DNA of 64,000 nt from Melieria omissa. Taxonomy: Eukaryota > Arthropoda > Insecta > Diptera > Ulidiidae. The notes under the pieces were generated by a model, which worked only from the letters and a program-made list of their open reading frames with translations, had not been told where the DNA came from and made no database searches. Below are positions 20,869 through 34,163 of this stretch, in pieces; position 1 is the first letter of the stretch, and the number at the start of each line of letters is the position of its first letter. The stretch lies in contig OZ020268.1 of NCBI GenBank assembly GCA_963971225.1, positions 53,866,404-53,930,403 of the forward strand. The letters are read 5' to 3'. Position numbers and translations under genes: made by a program.

Positions 20869-21422
20869 CATGATGAAATTATAAAGGTGAGTTCTTCATT
20901 GACAGAAAACTGAAAAAATTGGTTGACATTCTGTCTTATAGAAACGTCGATGAAAAGAATGTTGTATTTAATGCTTTTAAACAAAAAGGGGGACAAAATT
21001 TCAGCTTTCATTTCTGTAGGCGATACAAATAACAATGTTGCCTTTAACAAAATTAATAGTTGTGAAGTAGCGGTATTTGAAACAATAAGCGACAAACTTC
21101 TTGACGAAGCCTCCAATGTCGAATTGCCCCGCGAAGTAAAAAAATCATTTTTTAAATGTCGCATTCATTTTAGAATAAAATTTTTAAATAGAAAGATAAA
21201 AATAATCAATATAAAAAATCAAATAAAATGCGCACAATAATAAACTAACCTTAAACCTTTTGCTGCAATCACTATTTATTAATTTGTATTTGAAACTTTT
21301 AATTTACTTCGTCGTTTTTCCCCTTCTTTTGAAAGCGTACTAGACAACATTGGTTCTCGTTGTATAAGACAGTGTCAAAAACAAGCTGTCAAGGAAGATC
21401 TCACCTTTATAATTGCATCATG
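20869..21422 (+). mobile_element. Short P-superfamily element, second family
   Basis: Inverted termini of about 37 bp with three mismatches begin CATGATGAAATTATAAAGGT, nearly the canonical P end. The flanking duplication ATAGTTAGG is exact (20860-20868 and 21423-21431); 8 bp is expected, so one base may match by chance. Inside, the plus strand keeps the C-terminal part of a transposase. The 5' coding part is missing, so this is an internally deleted derivative. Its ends differ from the CATAGTG type at 3311 and 53130, so two P families occur in this window. Confidence 0.85.
20917..21240 (+). pseudogene. C-terminal fragment of P-type transposase
   Basis: About 105 codons run in one open frame to a TAA at 21238-21240. 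The fragment includes NSCEVAVFETISDKLLDEAS and ends with FFKCRIHFRIKFLNRKIK, matched by LFYKCKIHFRIKYLNKLLK in the element at 3311-8567. There is no proper start codon context; the frame is entered through the deletion junction near the left terminus. Confidence 0.7.
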
Positions 21423-21730
21423 ATAGTTAGGTATAAGCCATAGAAAATTTCATCTACTTTCATTTAAAAAAAAACTTTTCCATTTCAGATTACTACAAGA
21501 GGTTGTAGGCTTGAAATTCGGAGACTAGATTTTTCAGGCAGTGATCGATGAAAGCCGCCATTGTTCAGCCGCCATTTTGAATTTTGTTACAAAAAATATA
21601 TCATATTATTGTATAATAAAATACCCATTCAACCGTCAAAACCGGATGTTTCTATGTTTTTTCATCATGCCACAAATCATTTCCAAACTTAGGCCTTTTT
21701 TTGGCCAAATTTGAAAGAACCTCCCCTTAA

Positions 21731-23522
21731 GCGAAATGGTACAAAAATTTCAGACCCTATCGAAAGGGTAGATACTACATACAAGACACATAGACAACAT
21801 TTATTAAATAAATTTATTAAATAACAACATTAATGTTTATTTAAAAAATTTTCGCTTTAATCGGGTTTCTATTCTTTTCTTCCCAAATCCCAAAAGCTTT
21901 ATACTGATTAGATAAATTCTTTCCAGTCGATGTTGTATGTGTGTTTTTCTGATGAGATATTCGATTTTTACGAAAATTTGTGCATACCCTTTGTGCCTTA
22001 TGACTATGGTGTGAAACCATGTGAACAAACTATTCTGTAACTGTATCTCAGCCTTGTAATCGACAAACAAGATTCGGATTCCGAAATTATAAATTTGCTA
22101 TGAATTTTAATGAAACTTAAAAAAAAAATTATGTTTGCACAGTTTATGGGCATTTTCAATTTAAAATAGAGTTCCAATATAAAAATATCCAATACATACA
22201 AATAAATATAATTTTTTTTGGGTTGGTACAACATCCTCTATAGCTCAAATATCTGTTTGAACGCCATCTGTTGGGATGGAGGGGATGTTTGTTGTAGTTG
22301 TAGTTGAACACCACATCGCAGAAAACATTTTGAGATAATTCAAGCGATAAAGAAGAATTCGCAGAAGGAGCTTGACAATTCGAAATCAGCCTATGAAAAG
22401 TGTTTCCAAGATTAGAGGAAACAATGGAATATGTGTATTGATTGCAATGGAGATTACTTTGAAGAAAAAAAAATTAATATCGATTAATAATTGCAGCATT
22501 TTTATTTTATTCAACAATTCCGGGTATTTTTTTCCGTTGCTGCCAACACCTTCTGCTCTATGCACGCTTCCATTTGCGCCGATATTTCACGATTTGCATT
22601 TTCAAATTTTTCCGCATTTTCAAATTTTTCCGCATTTTCCATTTTTGTACTCGACTATGATGAATCAGTCAGTCAATAAACATAATTTTGCGATTGAGTG
22701 GCCAACGACTCTTTCCCACGTTCGTTTGAAATTTGTTGAAGCAACAGTGTAGCATATATGTATGTACATTAGGGGTATTCTCGCAGTCTTGCAAAACCAA
22801 GGTGCACGAAATGCAAAAATTGCAGAATCTTGAAATCCGTGCAATGATACAAAAACAAAATACAAGGGGAAAACGTTTTGCAATTCGTGCAATGTGTACA
22901 ACAGTGATACCCATCTTTTATATGAGGCATGATACAAAAATATACAGGTAGTTTCAATGCGACAGATAAAAATAAAATTGACAATTGGAAAAAAATATTT
23001 GTTTACAAATTTTGTACTACTATTTTTATTTTTGCTACAGAGCTGCAATTCCACACAATCAGTTATGTAGTATATCATTCAGTTTCTCTATTTTTTACTT
23101 GTTTTTGCACAGTAGTGTAGTCGCCAAAATGAATATATTCATGCAGGACATTAGTATCTATGCAGTTCAAAGGTCTTCATTCAAATTGGTCATCTAGTGA
23201 CTAACCTTCGAACCGAGGGGAACATCGGACGTCGACAGCGAACGCTGCAAACCTTTCAATTTGGAGAAATATTTTTGAAGAAATTTTCGACTTGCTATTT
23301 TCTCATATTCATATTGAAAACAGGAAATTTTTTCATATTTACAAAAGCAATGCAATGACATAATTTAGAATTATAATAATAATACTCGAACATCATCATC
23401 TTTTTTTTTATCATGCTCGTACATACTCACATTGTGCTATCAAATTTTGACAGTTCGAAATAGAAAAAATTTTGTTTGGACGCGCGTACATGTTTCAAAC
23501 GCACAATTACAAAAATTATTAA
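21731..23522. other. Intergenic region upstream of the eight-exon gene
   Basis: AT-rich, with several short chance frames but no supported gene. The short leader of the next gene (ending AAAAATTATTAAATGG) is at the right end. No complete repeat was recognised. Confidence 0.45.
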
Positions 23523-26500
23523 ATGGAGGGTGTCGAAGCTGCACGTTGTAGATGCTCCTGCCAGTGTCCTAAAGGTTCGGCCAATTATCGAAATAATCGA
23601 GGTAATAACTCAGCGAAACACCGTGCCGACTGTAAATGTAGGTGCAACTGTTGTTCGGTGCAAACGAGCGAAAAATCGACACGAAAAAGCAACAAAAATG
23701 AACATAAACGCAGTGGCAGGGAATTGCAGACTGTGAAGGTTGGCAAGACAGGATGCTGTTTAGTACGCAGTGGGGATAATTGTGTTTTTCGACCATGTGA
23801 ATTTGCAAAATTCATCAACGCGCTTGTAGGAAACTTGTGTTGTCAGCTGCCTGACGGATGTAATACGCAACAACTGCCGCAACCGGAACCACAATGCCAA
23901 CCACAACCCAAACCAGAACCACAATGGCAGCCACAACCCGAACCGGAACCACAATGGCAGCCACAACCCGAACCGGAACCACAATGGCAACCCCAACCTG
24001 AACTACAATGGCAACCGCAACCGGAACCACAATGGCAACCGCAACCACTACCGGAACCGCAATGGCAACCGCAACCGACAAATGAATTTAATGAAAGAGA
24101 ACGCACTCCAACAGAACCGAAGCGAAAGCGTAAGCGTATGTTACCGAACGAATTTAGCTATCCAAGCAACCTCGGAGCGAAGAAGAGATTACAGAGGAAA
24201 CAAACGGCGGAACAAATAGCTGAAACTGACCATCAACCTGATTCCAATACTGAAAAGCCTTATGAAGTCTCGTTGGGAAAAACATTTAATACTGAAATCG
24301 GTAAGTGCAATTTCAGTTTACACACGCGAATTTAACTGATAGTAAAATAATACAATTACATTCTGAGTTTTTAGATAAAACTCAGCAACCGTCATTTTTA
24401 CAAGCGCCCGAGTTTTATAACAGAAATCCTTTTGACGTATCTTTGGCAAATCAATTTCAAGTGGACACTGGTAAGTGTACGCGAAGTTCAGCAAAATAAT
24501 AAAATACCATTCTGAATTTTTTAGATACAAATCAGCAACCGACATTTTCCCATGCCCCCGAGTTGTATAACTATAATGGAAATCCTTTTGACGTAAATCA
24601 AATTCAAGCAAATCAATTTCAAGCGGACACTGGTAAGTGTACGTGTAGTTCACACAGTCCAATTGGGGTGCTAGCAAAGAAATAAAATCACGCTCTGTGT
24701 TTTAAGATACAACTCAGCAACCAACAGTGTTGTATACTCCCGAGTTTTCTAACATTGGTCAGCTATCCAAGCCAATGAATACCTATAATAGTAATCCATA
24801 TGACGTTTCTTTGCCAAAACAATTTCATACTGAAACTGGTAAGTGCGATCACACACTCGAATTGGGTTGCGAACAAAATATTAAAAGACCATTCTGGATT
24901 TTTAGACACAACTCAGCAACCGACAGTTTTATATACCACCGAGTTTTCAAACATTGGTCAGCTATCCAAGCCAATGAACACCTATAATAGTAATCCATAT
25001 GACGTTTCTTTGCCAAAACAATTTCATACTGAAACTGGTAAGTGCGTTCACACACTCGAATTGGGTTGCTAGCAAAATATTAAAAAACCGTTCTGGGTTT
25101 TTAGATACAACTCAGCAACGGACAGTTTTATATACCCCCGAGTTTTCTAACATTGGTCAGCTATCCAAGCCAATGAATACCTACAATAGTAATCCATATG
25201 ACGTTTCTATGCCAAAACAATTTCATGCTGAAACTGGTTAGTGCACGTGTTTTTAATACACACGAGTTGAGCTGCCAACCCACTAATAAATGCCGTTCTC
25301 GGTTTTTAGATAAAACTCAACCACCTTCAATGTTCTATGTCCCCGAGTTTGCTAGCGTTTCTCAGCCAATGAATACCTTTACTAGAAATCCTAATGAAGT
25401 ATCTTTGCCACAACAGTTTCATCCTGCAACTGGTAAGTTAACCTGCAGTTTACACTCTCGAATTGGAAAGCCATCAAACTAATAAATGCTATACTCGGTA
25501 TTTAGATAAAACTCAGCAATCGGCAATGTTATATGACCCCAAATTACCTAGCGAAGTAGTGCTATCTAAATCAATGACCGGGTATTCGGTTTCAGAATAC
25601 GACTCCGAAAGTTACGAGCCACGACAAACACTGTTCTCCTATCCAAGCGACTGGCGCTTCACAAATAACCCGAATAAAATAAAAATGAGACCCAACTCTT
25701 CAAGTATTATCCAACAAAATCAAATAAATCAAACAACAACAAATGAAACAACAACAAATCAAACAACAACAAGTCAAGCAAAGTGCAATCAGAAGCCGCT
25801 ATGTGTAGCACAGCATTTGCTAATTTTTGGCGAGCAAATATTGAAGCCATGTTCATCGAAAACGAACAACGCCGAAGACAGTGACTGCGAAACTGAAGAT
25901 GTCGAACATGCTAGTGGGATTAAGTGCGACAAACAATCGAGCGCCTGTATTCAGCTACTACGGGCCATTTGTGACCCGATGCAGCAGTGTTGCCAGTGCA
26001 ACACCGATATAAATGAATCGACTCAGTCGAATCAGGCCAGTGACTATAATGATCTTGAGAAACCTGAAACCATTTTGAAACAGTCACAGACCGCTTGTTG
26101 CAATGCAAATAGGAAACCGAAGCAATGTTCTTGGAGCAATACTAACACAAGCAAAGCGTCTCACATGGCCTGTCAAACTGACAGCGATGATGGTGATTCC
26201 TGCAAATTCACTTGTGACGACCAAACATGTGGCGAACAAAATAAGGAAATCCCGCAAGCAGATCAAAGCACTGATGACGAGGACGATACCATCGCCGCCT
26301 GTATCAAACTGCTACAGACCATGTGCCGCGAAAAATCTAAGAAAACCAAACGGTCTAATACAAGCGAAAATCACAGTGACAAATCGTCCAATGACTGCGA
26401 TGATGCAGAGTCGGTTTGTGTCTGCGACAAGAGCCACGACAAAATCGACACCTGCATCAGTTCGTTAAAATCTGTAAAAAGCGAAAAACCTGAGAAACCC

Positions 26501-29500
26501 AAGCAACATTACAGCGACACCAGCACCGACAAATCGTACTCCACGAGTTGCCGAAAAAATAGCGCTGTAGAACAGGATTCTGCTTGCAGTTGCGAGGACG
26601 ACGCACTTATCGAGGCATGTGTAAAAATTCTAAAGACAACATTATGCGACAAAAATAAAACGCTCAAACGATGTTGCTTGGGCAACCGTGCATCCTCCGT
26701 TGCAACACAACAACGCTGGTGTAGCGGCCAAGATGATAATTCGCTTTTGCAACATGATAACGAGGACGGTAAGTCGGACAAATGCAAGCCGATTCTTAAA
26801 AAGCCAGATTGCGCGACTATCTGCCCGGGCAACGCAAAGCCAAGCGATTGCTGCACACTCGCAGAGCCCACTGGCGAAACCATGCAGAAAGGGTTATGTG
26901 TCCCCAACAACAGTGAAAAGGCCCAGCAATCCTGCGGTGACGACAAAACACTTAGCACGCCTTGTGAGGACCGCAACGCCCACACCTACACAAACAAATC
27001 GTCTACCACATGTACCAAAAGCAATAGCGATGGCTGTGAGTTATCAAAAGGTAAAACAATCGTGCAATATACGAAGGAAGGCGATAATGTAGCACTGGAA
27101 AAAAGCAAAAATGACATCAACAACTCACCCTGTGAGGCTTCCAAAGATAATCCAATCGTCAAGGAGTCAAAATGTTCCTGTAAACGCCACAATGACTCGA
27201 AAGAAAACGACGGTGTAGCACAGCAAAAAAACCAAAACAACATCCACAAGTCACCCAGCACACTTCAACCCAGTTGCAATAGTCACTGTGAGGGTTTCAA
27301 AAGTAAACCAATCATCCAGGAGTCGAACTGTGCCTGTAAACGCCACAACGACCCGAAAGAAGACGACAGTATAGCACAGCAAAAAAACCAAAACGACATC
27401 CACAAGTCACCCAGCACACTTCATCACATTTGCAATGGCCACTGTGAGGTTTTCAAAGGTAAGCCAATCGTCCAGGAGTCGAACAGTTCCTGTAAACACG
27501 GCAATGGCTCGAAAGAAGACGATAGTGTAGCACACCAAAAAAAACAAAACTACATTCACAAATGCTACGACGACGCAACAATGGATGCTTGTATCAAATT
27601 ACTGGAGGCTGTGTGCTCCCAAAACAAGACCAATAAGACAATCAACACATGTCACCAAAGTGTCAACGAAGACAATGAACCATCCAAAAGTAAACCGATT
27701 GCTCAAGAGCAAGTCAGTGCTTTTAAATACTACGACGATGCAACAATGGATGCGTGTATCAAATTGCTGGAAGTTGTATGCTCCCAAAACCAGAGTGTCA
27801 ACGATTATGATGAGTCATGTAAAAGTAAACCAATTGCCCAAGAGCCAATCTTTTGCGGTAAGAACAACGACGACGCAACAGAGGATGTTTGTATCAAACG
27901 ACCACAAACTGTATGCATCCAAAATGAGGCCGAAAAATCAACCAGCACACTTTGCCTAAATGGTAACGATAACCTCGAGTTATCCAAAAGTAAACAGATC
28001 GTCCAAGGACCGGATTGCGCTTGTGCCTGTAAGTGTCACGACGGTACGAAAAAAGGTACCAGTCCCACACGGCATAAAAGTAAAAAACGCATGCACAAGT
28101 CAACTAGCTCACTTCATCGAAGATACAAGGATTACCGCGAGGTATCCAAAAGTAAACCGTTGTCTCAAGAGTCGGATTGCGCCTGTGCCTGTAAGTGCCA
28201 TGACGGTGCGAAAAAAGGTACCAGTCCCACACGGCGTAAAAGTAAAAGAAACATCCATAAGTCAACCAGCTCACTTCATCGAAGACGCAAGGATTACCGC
28301 GAGGTATCCAAAAGTAAACCGTTGTCTCAAGAGTTGGATTGCGCCTGTGCCTGTAAGTGCCATGACGGTGCGAAAAAAGGTACCAGTCCCACACGGCGTA
28401 AAAGTAAAAGAAACATCCATAAGTCAACCAGCTCACTTCATCGAAGACGCAAGGATCACCGCGAGGTATCCAAAAGTAAACCGTTGTCTCAAGAGCCGGA
28501 TTGCGCCTGTGCCTGCAAGTGTCACGACGGTGCGAAAGAAGACACTTGTGTCATACTGCATAAACGCCAAAATAACATCCACCAATCAACCAGCTCACTA
28601 AACCAATGTGGCAAGGATATCTATGAGTTATTCAAAAGTAAGCGGTTCGCTCAAAACCCTGACTGCGCCTGTGCCTGTAAGTGCCATGACGGTGCGAAAA
28701 AAGACACTTGTGTCATACAGCATAAGAGTCAAAATAACATTCATAAGTCAACCAGCTCACTAAAACAATGTGGCAAGGATATCTATGAGTTATCCAAAAG
28801 TAAGCCGTTCGCTCAAAACCCTGACTGCGCCTGTGCCTGTAAGTGTCACGACGGTGCGAAAAAAGACACTTGTGTCATACAGCATAAAAGTCAAAATAAC
28901 ATCCACAACTCAACCAGCTCACTAAAACAATGTGGCAAGGAAATCTATGAGTTATCCAAAAGTAAGCCGTTCGCTCAAAACCCTGACTGCGCCTGTGCCT
29001 GTAAGTGTCACGACGGTGCGAAAAAAGACACTTGTGTCATACAGCATAAAAGTCAAAATAACATCCACAACTCAACCAGCTCACTAAAACAATGTGGCAA
29101 GGAAATCTATGAGTTATCCAAAAGTAAGCCGTTCGCTCAAACCCCTGACTGCGCCTGTGCCTGTAAGTGTCACGACGGTGCGAAAAAAGACACTTGTGTC
29201 ATACAGCATAAAAGTCAAAATAACATCCACAACTCAACCAGCTCACTAAAACAATGTGGCAAGGAAATCTATGAGTTATCCAAAAGTAAGCCGTTCGCTC
29301 AAAACCCTGACTGCGCCTGTGCCTGTAAGTGTCACGACGGTGCGAAAAAAGACACTTGTGTCATACAGCATAAAAGTCAAAATAACATCCACAAGTCAGC
29401 CAGCTCACTAAAACAATGTGGCAAGGAAATCTATGAGTTATCCAAAAGTAAGCCGTTCGGTCAAAACCCTGACTGCGCCTGTGCCTGTAAGTGTCACGAC

Positions 29501-32500
29501 GGTGCGAAAAAAGACACTTGTGTCATACAGCATAAAAGTCAAAATAACATCCACAAGTCAGCCAGCTCACTAAAACAATGTGGCAAGGAAATCTGTGAGT
29601 TATCCATAAGTAAGGCGTTAGGTCAAAACTCTGACTGCACCTGTGCCTGTAAATGTCTTGACGGTGCGAAAAAAAACGCCATCCGCAAGTCAACCAGCTC
29701 ATTTCATCGAAGACGCAAGGTATCCATAAGTAAACCGATCGCCCAAGAGCCGGACTCCACTTGTGCCTGTAAATGTCACGACGGTGCGAAAAAAGTAACC
29801 AGTCTCACACGGCGTAAAAGTAAAAAAAACATCAACAAGTCAACCAGCTCACTTCATCGAAGACGCAAGGTATCCATAAGTAAACCGATCGCCCAAGACC
29901 CGGACTCCACTTGTGCCTATAAGTGTCAAAATACCATCCACAAGTCATGTAGCTCAATTCACCACTGTGGCAAGAATAACTATGAGTTATCCAAAAGTAA
30001 ACCGGTCGATGAACAGCAGGACTGCACCGGTGCGCAAAAAGACACCTGCTCCATACAGTATAAACGTCAAAATCAAATCCACAAGTCAACCAGCCCACTT
30101 CACCAATGTTGCAAGAATATCTATGAGTTATCCAAAAGTAGTCCGGTCGGTGAACAGCAGGACTGCGCCGGTGCGGAAAAAGACACCTGCCTCATACAGC
30201 ATAAATGTCAAAATCAAATCCACAAGTCAACCAGCCCAATTCACCAAAGTGACAAGGATATCTATGAGTTATGCAAAAGTATATCGTTCACAGTCGCAGC
30301 TGAGCCGAACTGCAACATTGATGCAGAAAAAGATTATTGCTCACTGCAACGAACCCCTGTTTGCGAGAATAATAACAACAACGCAACGATCAACGCACCA
30401 AGCTTCTGCGAAAAAACCAACGCATCGTGCAGCACGTATTGTCAAACCGCCACAAATGTATCTGCACCCAAATGCCAACCGGATTTACCCAAATGCACTG
30501 GCGCTAACCCCAACCAGAACTCTGAGAAAGATCTTACAAAAGTCATCACGAATACAACAATTACTAAAACTAGGCATGGCAATATGGACCCATGTTGTTC
30601 CAATCAAACCGCATTGACAACAGGCCCCATGCCAGATTACGATCTGTGCAAAGCGCTTTATGATCTACAGTGCAAAAGTTTAGAATTCGCCCCTTTTTCG
30701 GCTGACGGTAGTGTGGTTACGATGCAAAAACGCGAAAATATGGAAACTGGAAATAGAACATGTTGCCAAAACAGCGAAGAAGCCAAGAAGCCTTTAGGTC
30801 AGATTGTGAAACTCACCACGAAGACAATATATAAGAAAACAAAGCATAAAACTCCTAGTTCCCAAGACGAAGTACCAAAATGCACCATTCCCGAGGTGAA
30901 AGAGAAGAAGAATTTTCCCAAAAAATGTTGCGCCATTGAAAGTGACGACACATGTCCATTGTATATAAGCACGGATGAAACCGATAATGAACGTCGGAAA
31001 CGAACTACGGAAAAATGTCTTAGTAAACAAAAACGTCCGAAACGTATTCAGAGCTGTGGCAGCAAACAGGAAAGAAGAAAATCGCAGCCACTGTGCGCCG
31101 AACAAGGGGGCTGCAAAATTTCTACAAAACGTGGCAATACGACGAAAGGGTCGCACAAAATTGCAACTCATAACTGTTGCTGTGGCGTCAGTCGCGAACC
31201 AATCAGCATCAAAGCTTTGGAAGAACGCTATGAAAGGGAAGAAAAAGCCCTGGCAAAATGTATAAATACCCCAGCGTGTCCGCAGAACTGCGAATTCTCA
31301 CTCAGGGTGCAATTACTACCCCAAGTCAACCATTGCCACATAGGCAATAACCAACGAGATTGTTGGTGGGGAATTCGAAACACCAACAGCCAAGAGCATA
31401 AGTTCTTATGCTGTAATGAAACGAGACCCTATTTAGCCAGAGAAAACTTTGAGGAAAATTTTTATCGACAATGTGCCGGCCGAGAATGGACAATCAATAA
31501 GGACGGCGAAGAAATCGGCAACGAAGTAAAAACGGTTGACAATTTTCAGAATGTCATAGCGTCGCACATAAAAGAGAACTCTGGAAACTTATTTTATAAG
31601 ACAGAAGGCAGTCAGTGTCAAAAGCAATTAGACGCGAGTAGCATTGACTGGTATGATTCAGTGCCCGAGTGCAGCGCGACAAAGAACAATTGTAATAAAA
31701 GGAACGAAGTGCAAGACAAAGCCAAATTAAATGCAATAAGCACATCAAGTCTTGCATTCTGCTCGAAAGTGAACAGTGAAGAGAACAATGAATTGTACAA
31801 CACAACACAACAATACAATAGTACAAATTTAAATAAAACTAAGCCCGAAAATACGAATTACCAACCGAAATGCGACAATGATACGGAAACGAGGGACAAC
31901 GATGTGGGGCAAGAACAGCTTACTGGGATGGCACTGAAAAATTGTTCCCATAAAACTTTAACACTAGGCGCAAACAATGCATTCGAATGTGCAGGCGTAG
32001 CATACAACTACACCAAAGCCGAGCCAGCCCTGCAGTCAATTAGATCGTTGCCGCATTGTAATAGAGCTAGCCAAACTTCTACTAACAAACAAAATCGCGT
32101 ACATACAAAGGCATCAATTGGCATAGTGATCAGTCGAAACCGAAGCAACGAGTCGAGCACGAAGCCAGTTATCATTCTATTTCATAGTCCAAACGATTTG
32201 AGGCCCAACACATCCAACTGCAATTTAACAAGTAACGCAAAACAGCAACAAATTGACTGCACCTACACTGCAACCAGGACTGCCACCGACACTACTCATA
32301 CCACGCCACCAGAGGCGATTGAATCAACGTCATTGGCATACTGTCACCACGGGCCGCACATCATGGTACCGCACGACAATCGCACGCACCATAACAAGTT
32401 TACCGAAAACATACCATCGCCGGAAAACGCAACAGCAAAGCCCACCATTGCACAGGAGCGAACGCGGACATATCACCCCCCAAAACCAGTGCCTTTCTGC

Positions 32501-33961
32501 AAAACGAACACCAACAATAACGGCAGTGCCCATCCTCGGCACTGTTCATTCACAACAGTGCCACGATACACAAGAGTCACACCTACCCGACAGAATCCTA
32601 AGAAGCAGTACGCCAACGAGGCAACGCAAACAGAGCCTCGCGGTTTCGCTGAAGCATCGTGTTCGCACGAGAGATCGCACAATTTGCGGCCAGCAGTCAC
32701 AAAAGTGACTGCAGTTAAATCGCATTACAGGGATACCTCCCATTGTCGTGGCTCAACTGAGGCAGCACCCGTAGCGTCCGAAATATCCGCAACATACGGT
32801 CTAAATGGTTTGGGGCGTACGCAGCTACCAACAGTCATTAAAGCGACCGCTATCAGACCGCGTCTAAGGGACAGTGGTAAGTGTTGCCATTGTAGTAAGG
32901 CAACACAAATGGAGACTCCATTATCGACGACGATGTCGCCAACACAAACGGTGGGCGCACACGCAATGGCACACACACTGATCCCAGCCTCAGCCAGATC
33001 GCATTCCAAAGAGGGTGTGGCTGCAACGCGTCCAACTACCTCGGATACCGGCAAGCATTTCGCAAAACAAGCACAACGCGTTAATCACTCAATAGGCACG
33101 ATGACAGCAACAAATATGCATATTCTAGATAACACTAAACAACGATGTACAGCAAACGATGCGGCCAAGGACACATCTGCACATCTCGACAACCGCGCAG
33201 CAATCACCAAGCCCACAATTGGAAAGCTTTCGCAACCGAAGCCCTGCTGTTCGAAACTGACAAGCTACGGCAAAACTAAGTTGTATCAAAGCGATTCGCT
33301 CATTTTTAAAAATTCGCAATCTGAGACAAGCGAACGCCAGCGGGATCAAAACTTGTCCAAAGACTATAACGTCTGCCGGGACTTAAGGTCGACAACAACG
33401 CCACAGTTGTCCAATTGCGTCAAGTCGCCGCCACCCGTAACGATTAATGACAACGCCTTGAGAGAGCCAAGCTGGGCCGACTTGAACTCCTCTAGTGCGT
33501 GCTCAGTGGCCGAAGTAAGCCAACGACACAATTGCGACATACACTTTGACACCGATGCTGAAACCGATTGTGATGATACCGACGAGAGTGATCGCAGCTC
33601 TATCACACAACTCAATGAAGTGGAGGTTAGCGAAATATCGATAGATTCGCCACCGCGCTACCTGCCGCTGGACAGCAAACACCAGCAAACTGTTTCGGGT
33701 TCGCGTCATAGTGGAGGTTCCGCAAAACCTTCGACTCCTTCCACATCCAATCGGACTTTAGCCGACAGTCAAAGAGCTTCAAACTATGAACTGCTATGCA
33801 GACGCTTATCGCACCGCATGTACGTGCCTCGTCGCCGCGACAATTTAGCCACTACGATCGGTTACCCCAGTCCGATGTGGAGTGAGAGGCGATACCGTCG
33901 CTACCCAAGCAGAGCGTCTGCATACGCTCCCATTCTTCCAAATTATGTCCACGACGACTGA
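23523..33961 (+). CDS. Eight-exon gene for a 3,318-residue Cys-rich repeat protein
   Basis: I read the CDS as 23523-24300, 24375-24470, 24525-24632, 24707-24838, 24906-25037, 25105-25236, 25310-25432 and 25506-33961. All junctions obey GT-AG, all introns are 54-74 bp, and every junction is phase 1, giving one frame to the TGA. Exon 1 has a Cys-rich N-terminus (CRCSCQCPKG, CKCRCNCC), a Pro/Gln array with six QWQPQP units, and a basic KRKRKR patch. Exons 2-7 are duplicated mini-exons. Exon 8 has repeated DACIKLLEAVC-type helices, then ten perfect and three decayed copies of a 54-residue unit starting DCACACKCHDG, then a Cys/Thr/Asn-rich tail ending in an Arg/Tyr-rich C-terminus. No signal peptide or membrane helix was seen. 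I do not recognise the family; a cross-linked structural protein is inferred from composition. Confidence 0.82.
24260..25550 (+). repeat. Tandem array of symmetrical mini-exons and introns
   Basis: Six exons of 96, 108, 132, 132, 132 and 123 bp, all phase 1-1, each start with D[KT][TN]QQ and end with F[HQ]xx[TD]TG or close variants, and are separated by 54-74-bp introns. Both flanking exons carry half of the same motif: exon 1 ends PYEVSLGKTFNTEIG and exon 8 begins DKTQQSAMLYDP. Exons 4-6 are almost identical and their donors are spaced exactly 199 bp apart (24838, 25037, 25236), which shows recent tandem duplication of an exon-plus-intron unit. The exon 6 donor is GTTAGT rather than GTAAGT. 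Confidence 0.85.
28005..29930 (+). repeat. 162-bp (54-residue) tandem repeat in exon 8
   Basis: Units start DCACACKCHDGAKK and continue through IHKSTSSL, KQCGKEIYELSKSKP and FAQNP. The period is exactly 162 bp where units are closest (for example 28981 to 29143). Ten copies keep the DCACACKCHDG core and three at the right edge are decayed (CTCACKCLDG, STCACKCHDG, STCAYKCQN). Two sub-types alternate regionally: TSPTRRKSKRN on the left and TCVIQHKSQNN in the middle. Confidence 0.85.
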
Positions 33962-34157
33962 GACGGTAGAGGGACTCAAAAGCTAAAGTGAAGGGAAAGC
34001 TGATAAATCTTAATACTGCGTGCAACCAACACTTGGCCAGCAACTACTTTGGTGCGGCACCCAATGAAATGAAGCGCAAAACAAATTGAATGGATTTTTA
34101 TTGATATGTGAAAGTGATTTGGGAAAAATTTGGGGAAAAACTAGATTATTACAATTC

Positions 34158-34163
34158 AATAAA
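34158..34163 (+). promoter_or_regulatory. Poly(A) signal of the eight-exon gene
   Basis: AATAAA about 200 bases after the stop at 33961. Confidence 0.5.

Larger units (their letters stand above)
20434..21726. mobile_element. TTAA-flanked MITE hosting a P-type element
   Basis: Inverted termini match perfectly over 24 bp including TTAA, starting TTAAGGGGAGGTTCTTTCAA; the TTAA copies lie at 20430-20433 and 21727-21730. TTAA duplication is typical of piggyBac and Kolobok elements, but the ends do not let me choose. It has no transposase of its own; the only coding-like segment belongs to the P-type element inserted at 20869-21422. Without that insertion the MITE is about 730 bp. Confidence 0.72.

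Noticed and set aside
22372..23197. Several overlapping short frames on both strands upstream of the eight-exon gene
   Set aside because: None has a motif, repeat or splice signal; AT-rich chance frames explain them.
23760..24106. Minus-strand Gly/Cys or Val-rich frames opposite exon 1
   Set aside because: They are reverse readings of the Pro/Gln repeat, and splice-consistent coding on the plus strand explains the region.
28005..29930. A CRISPR-like array
   Set aside because: The 162-bp repeats are contiguous, coding and in frame, with no spacers; the genome is eukaryotic.
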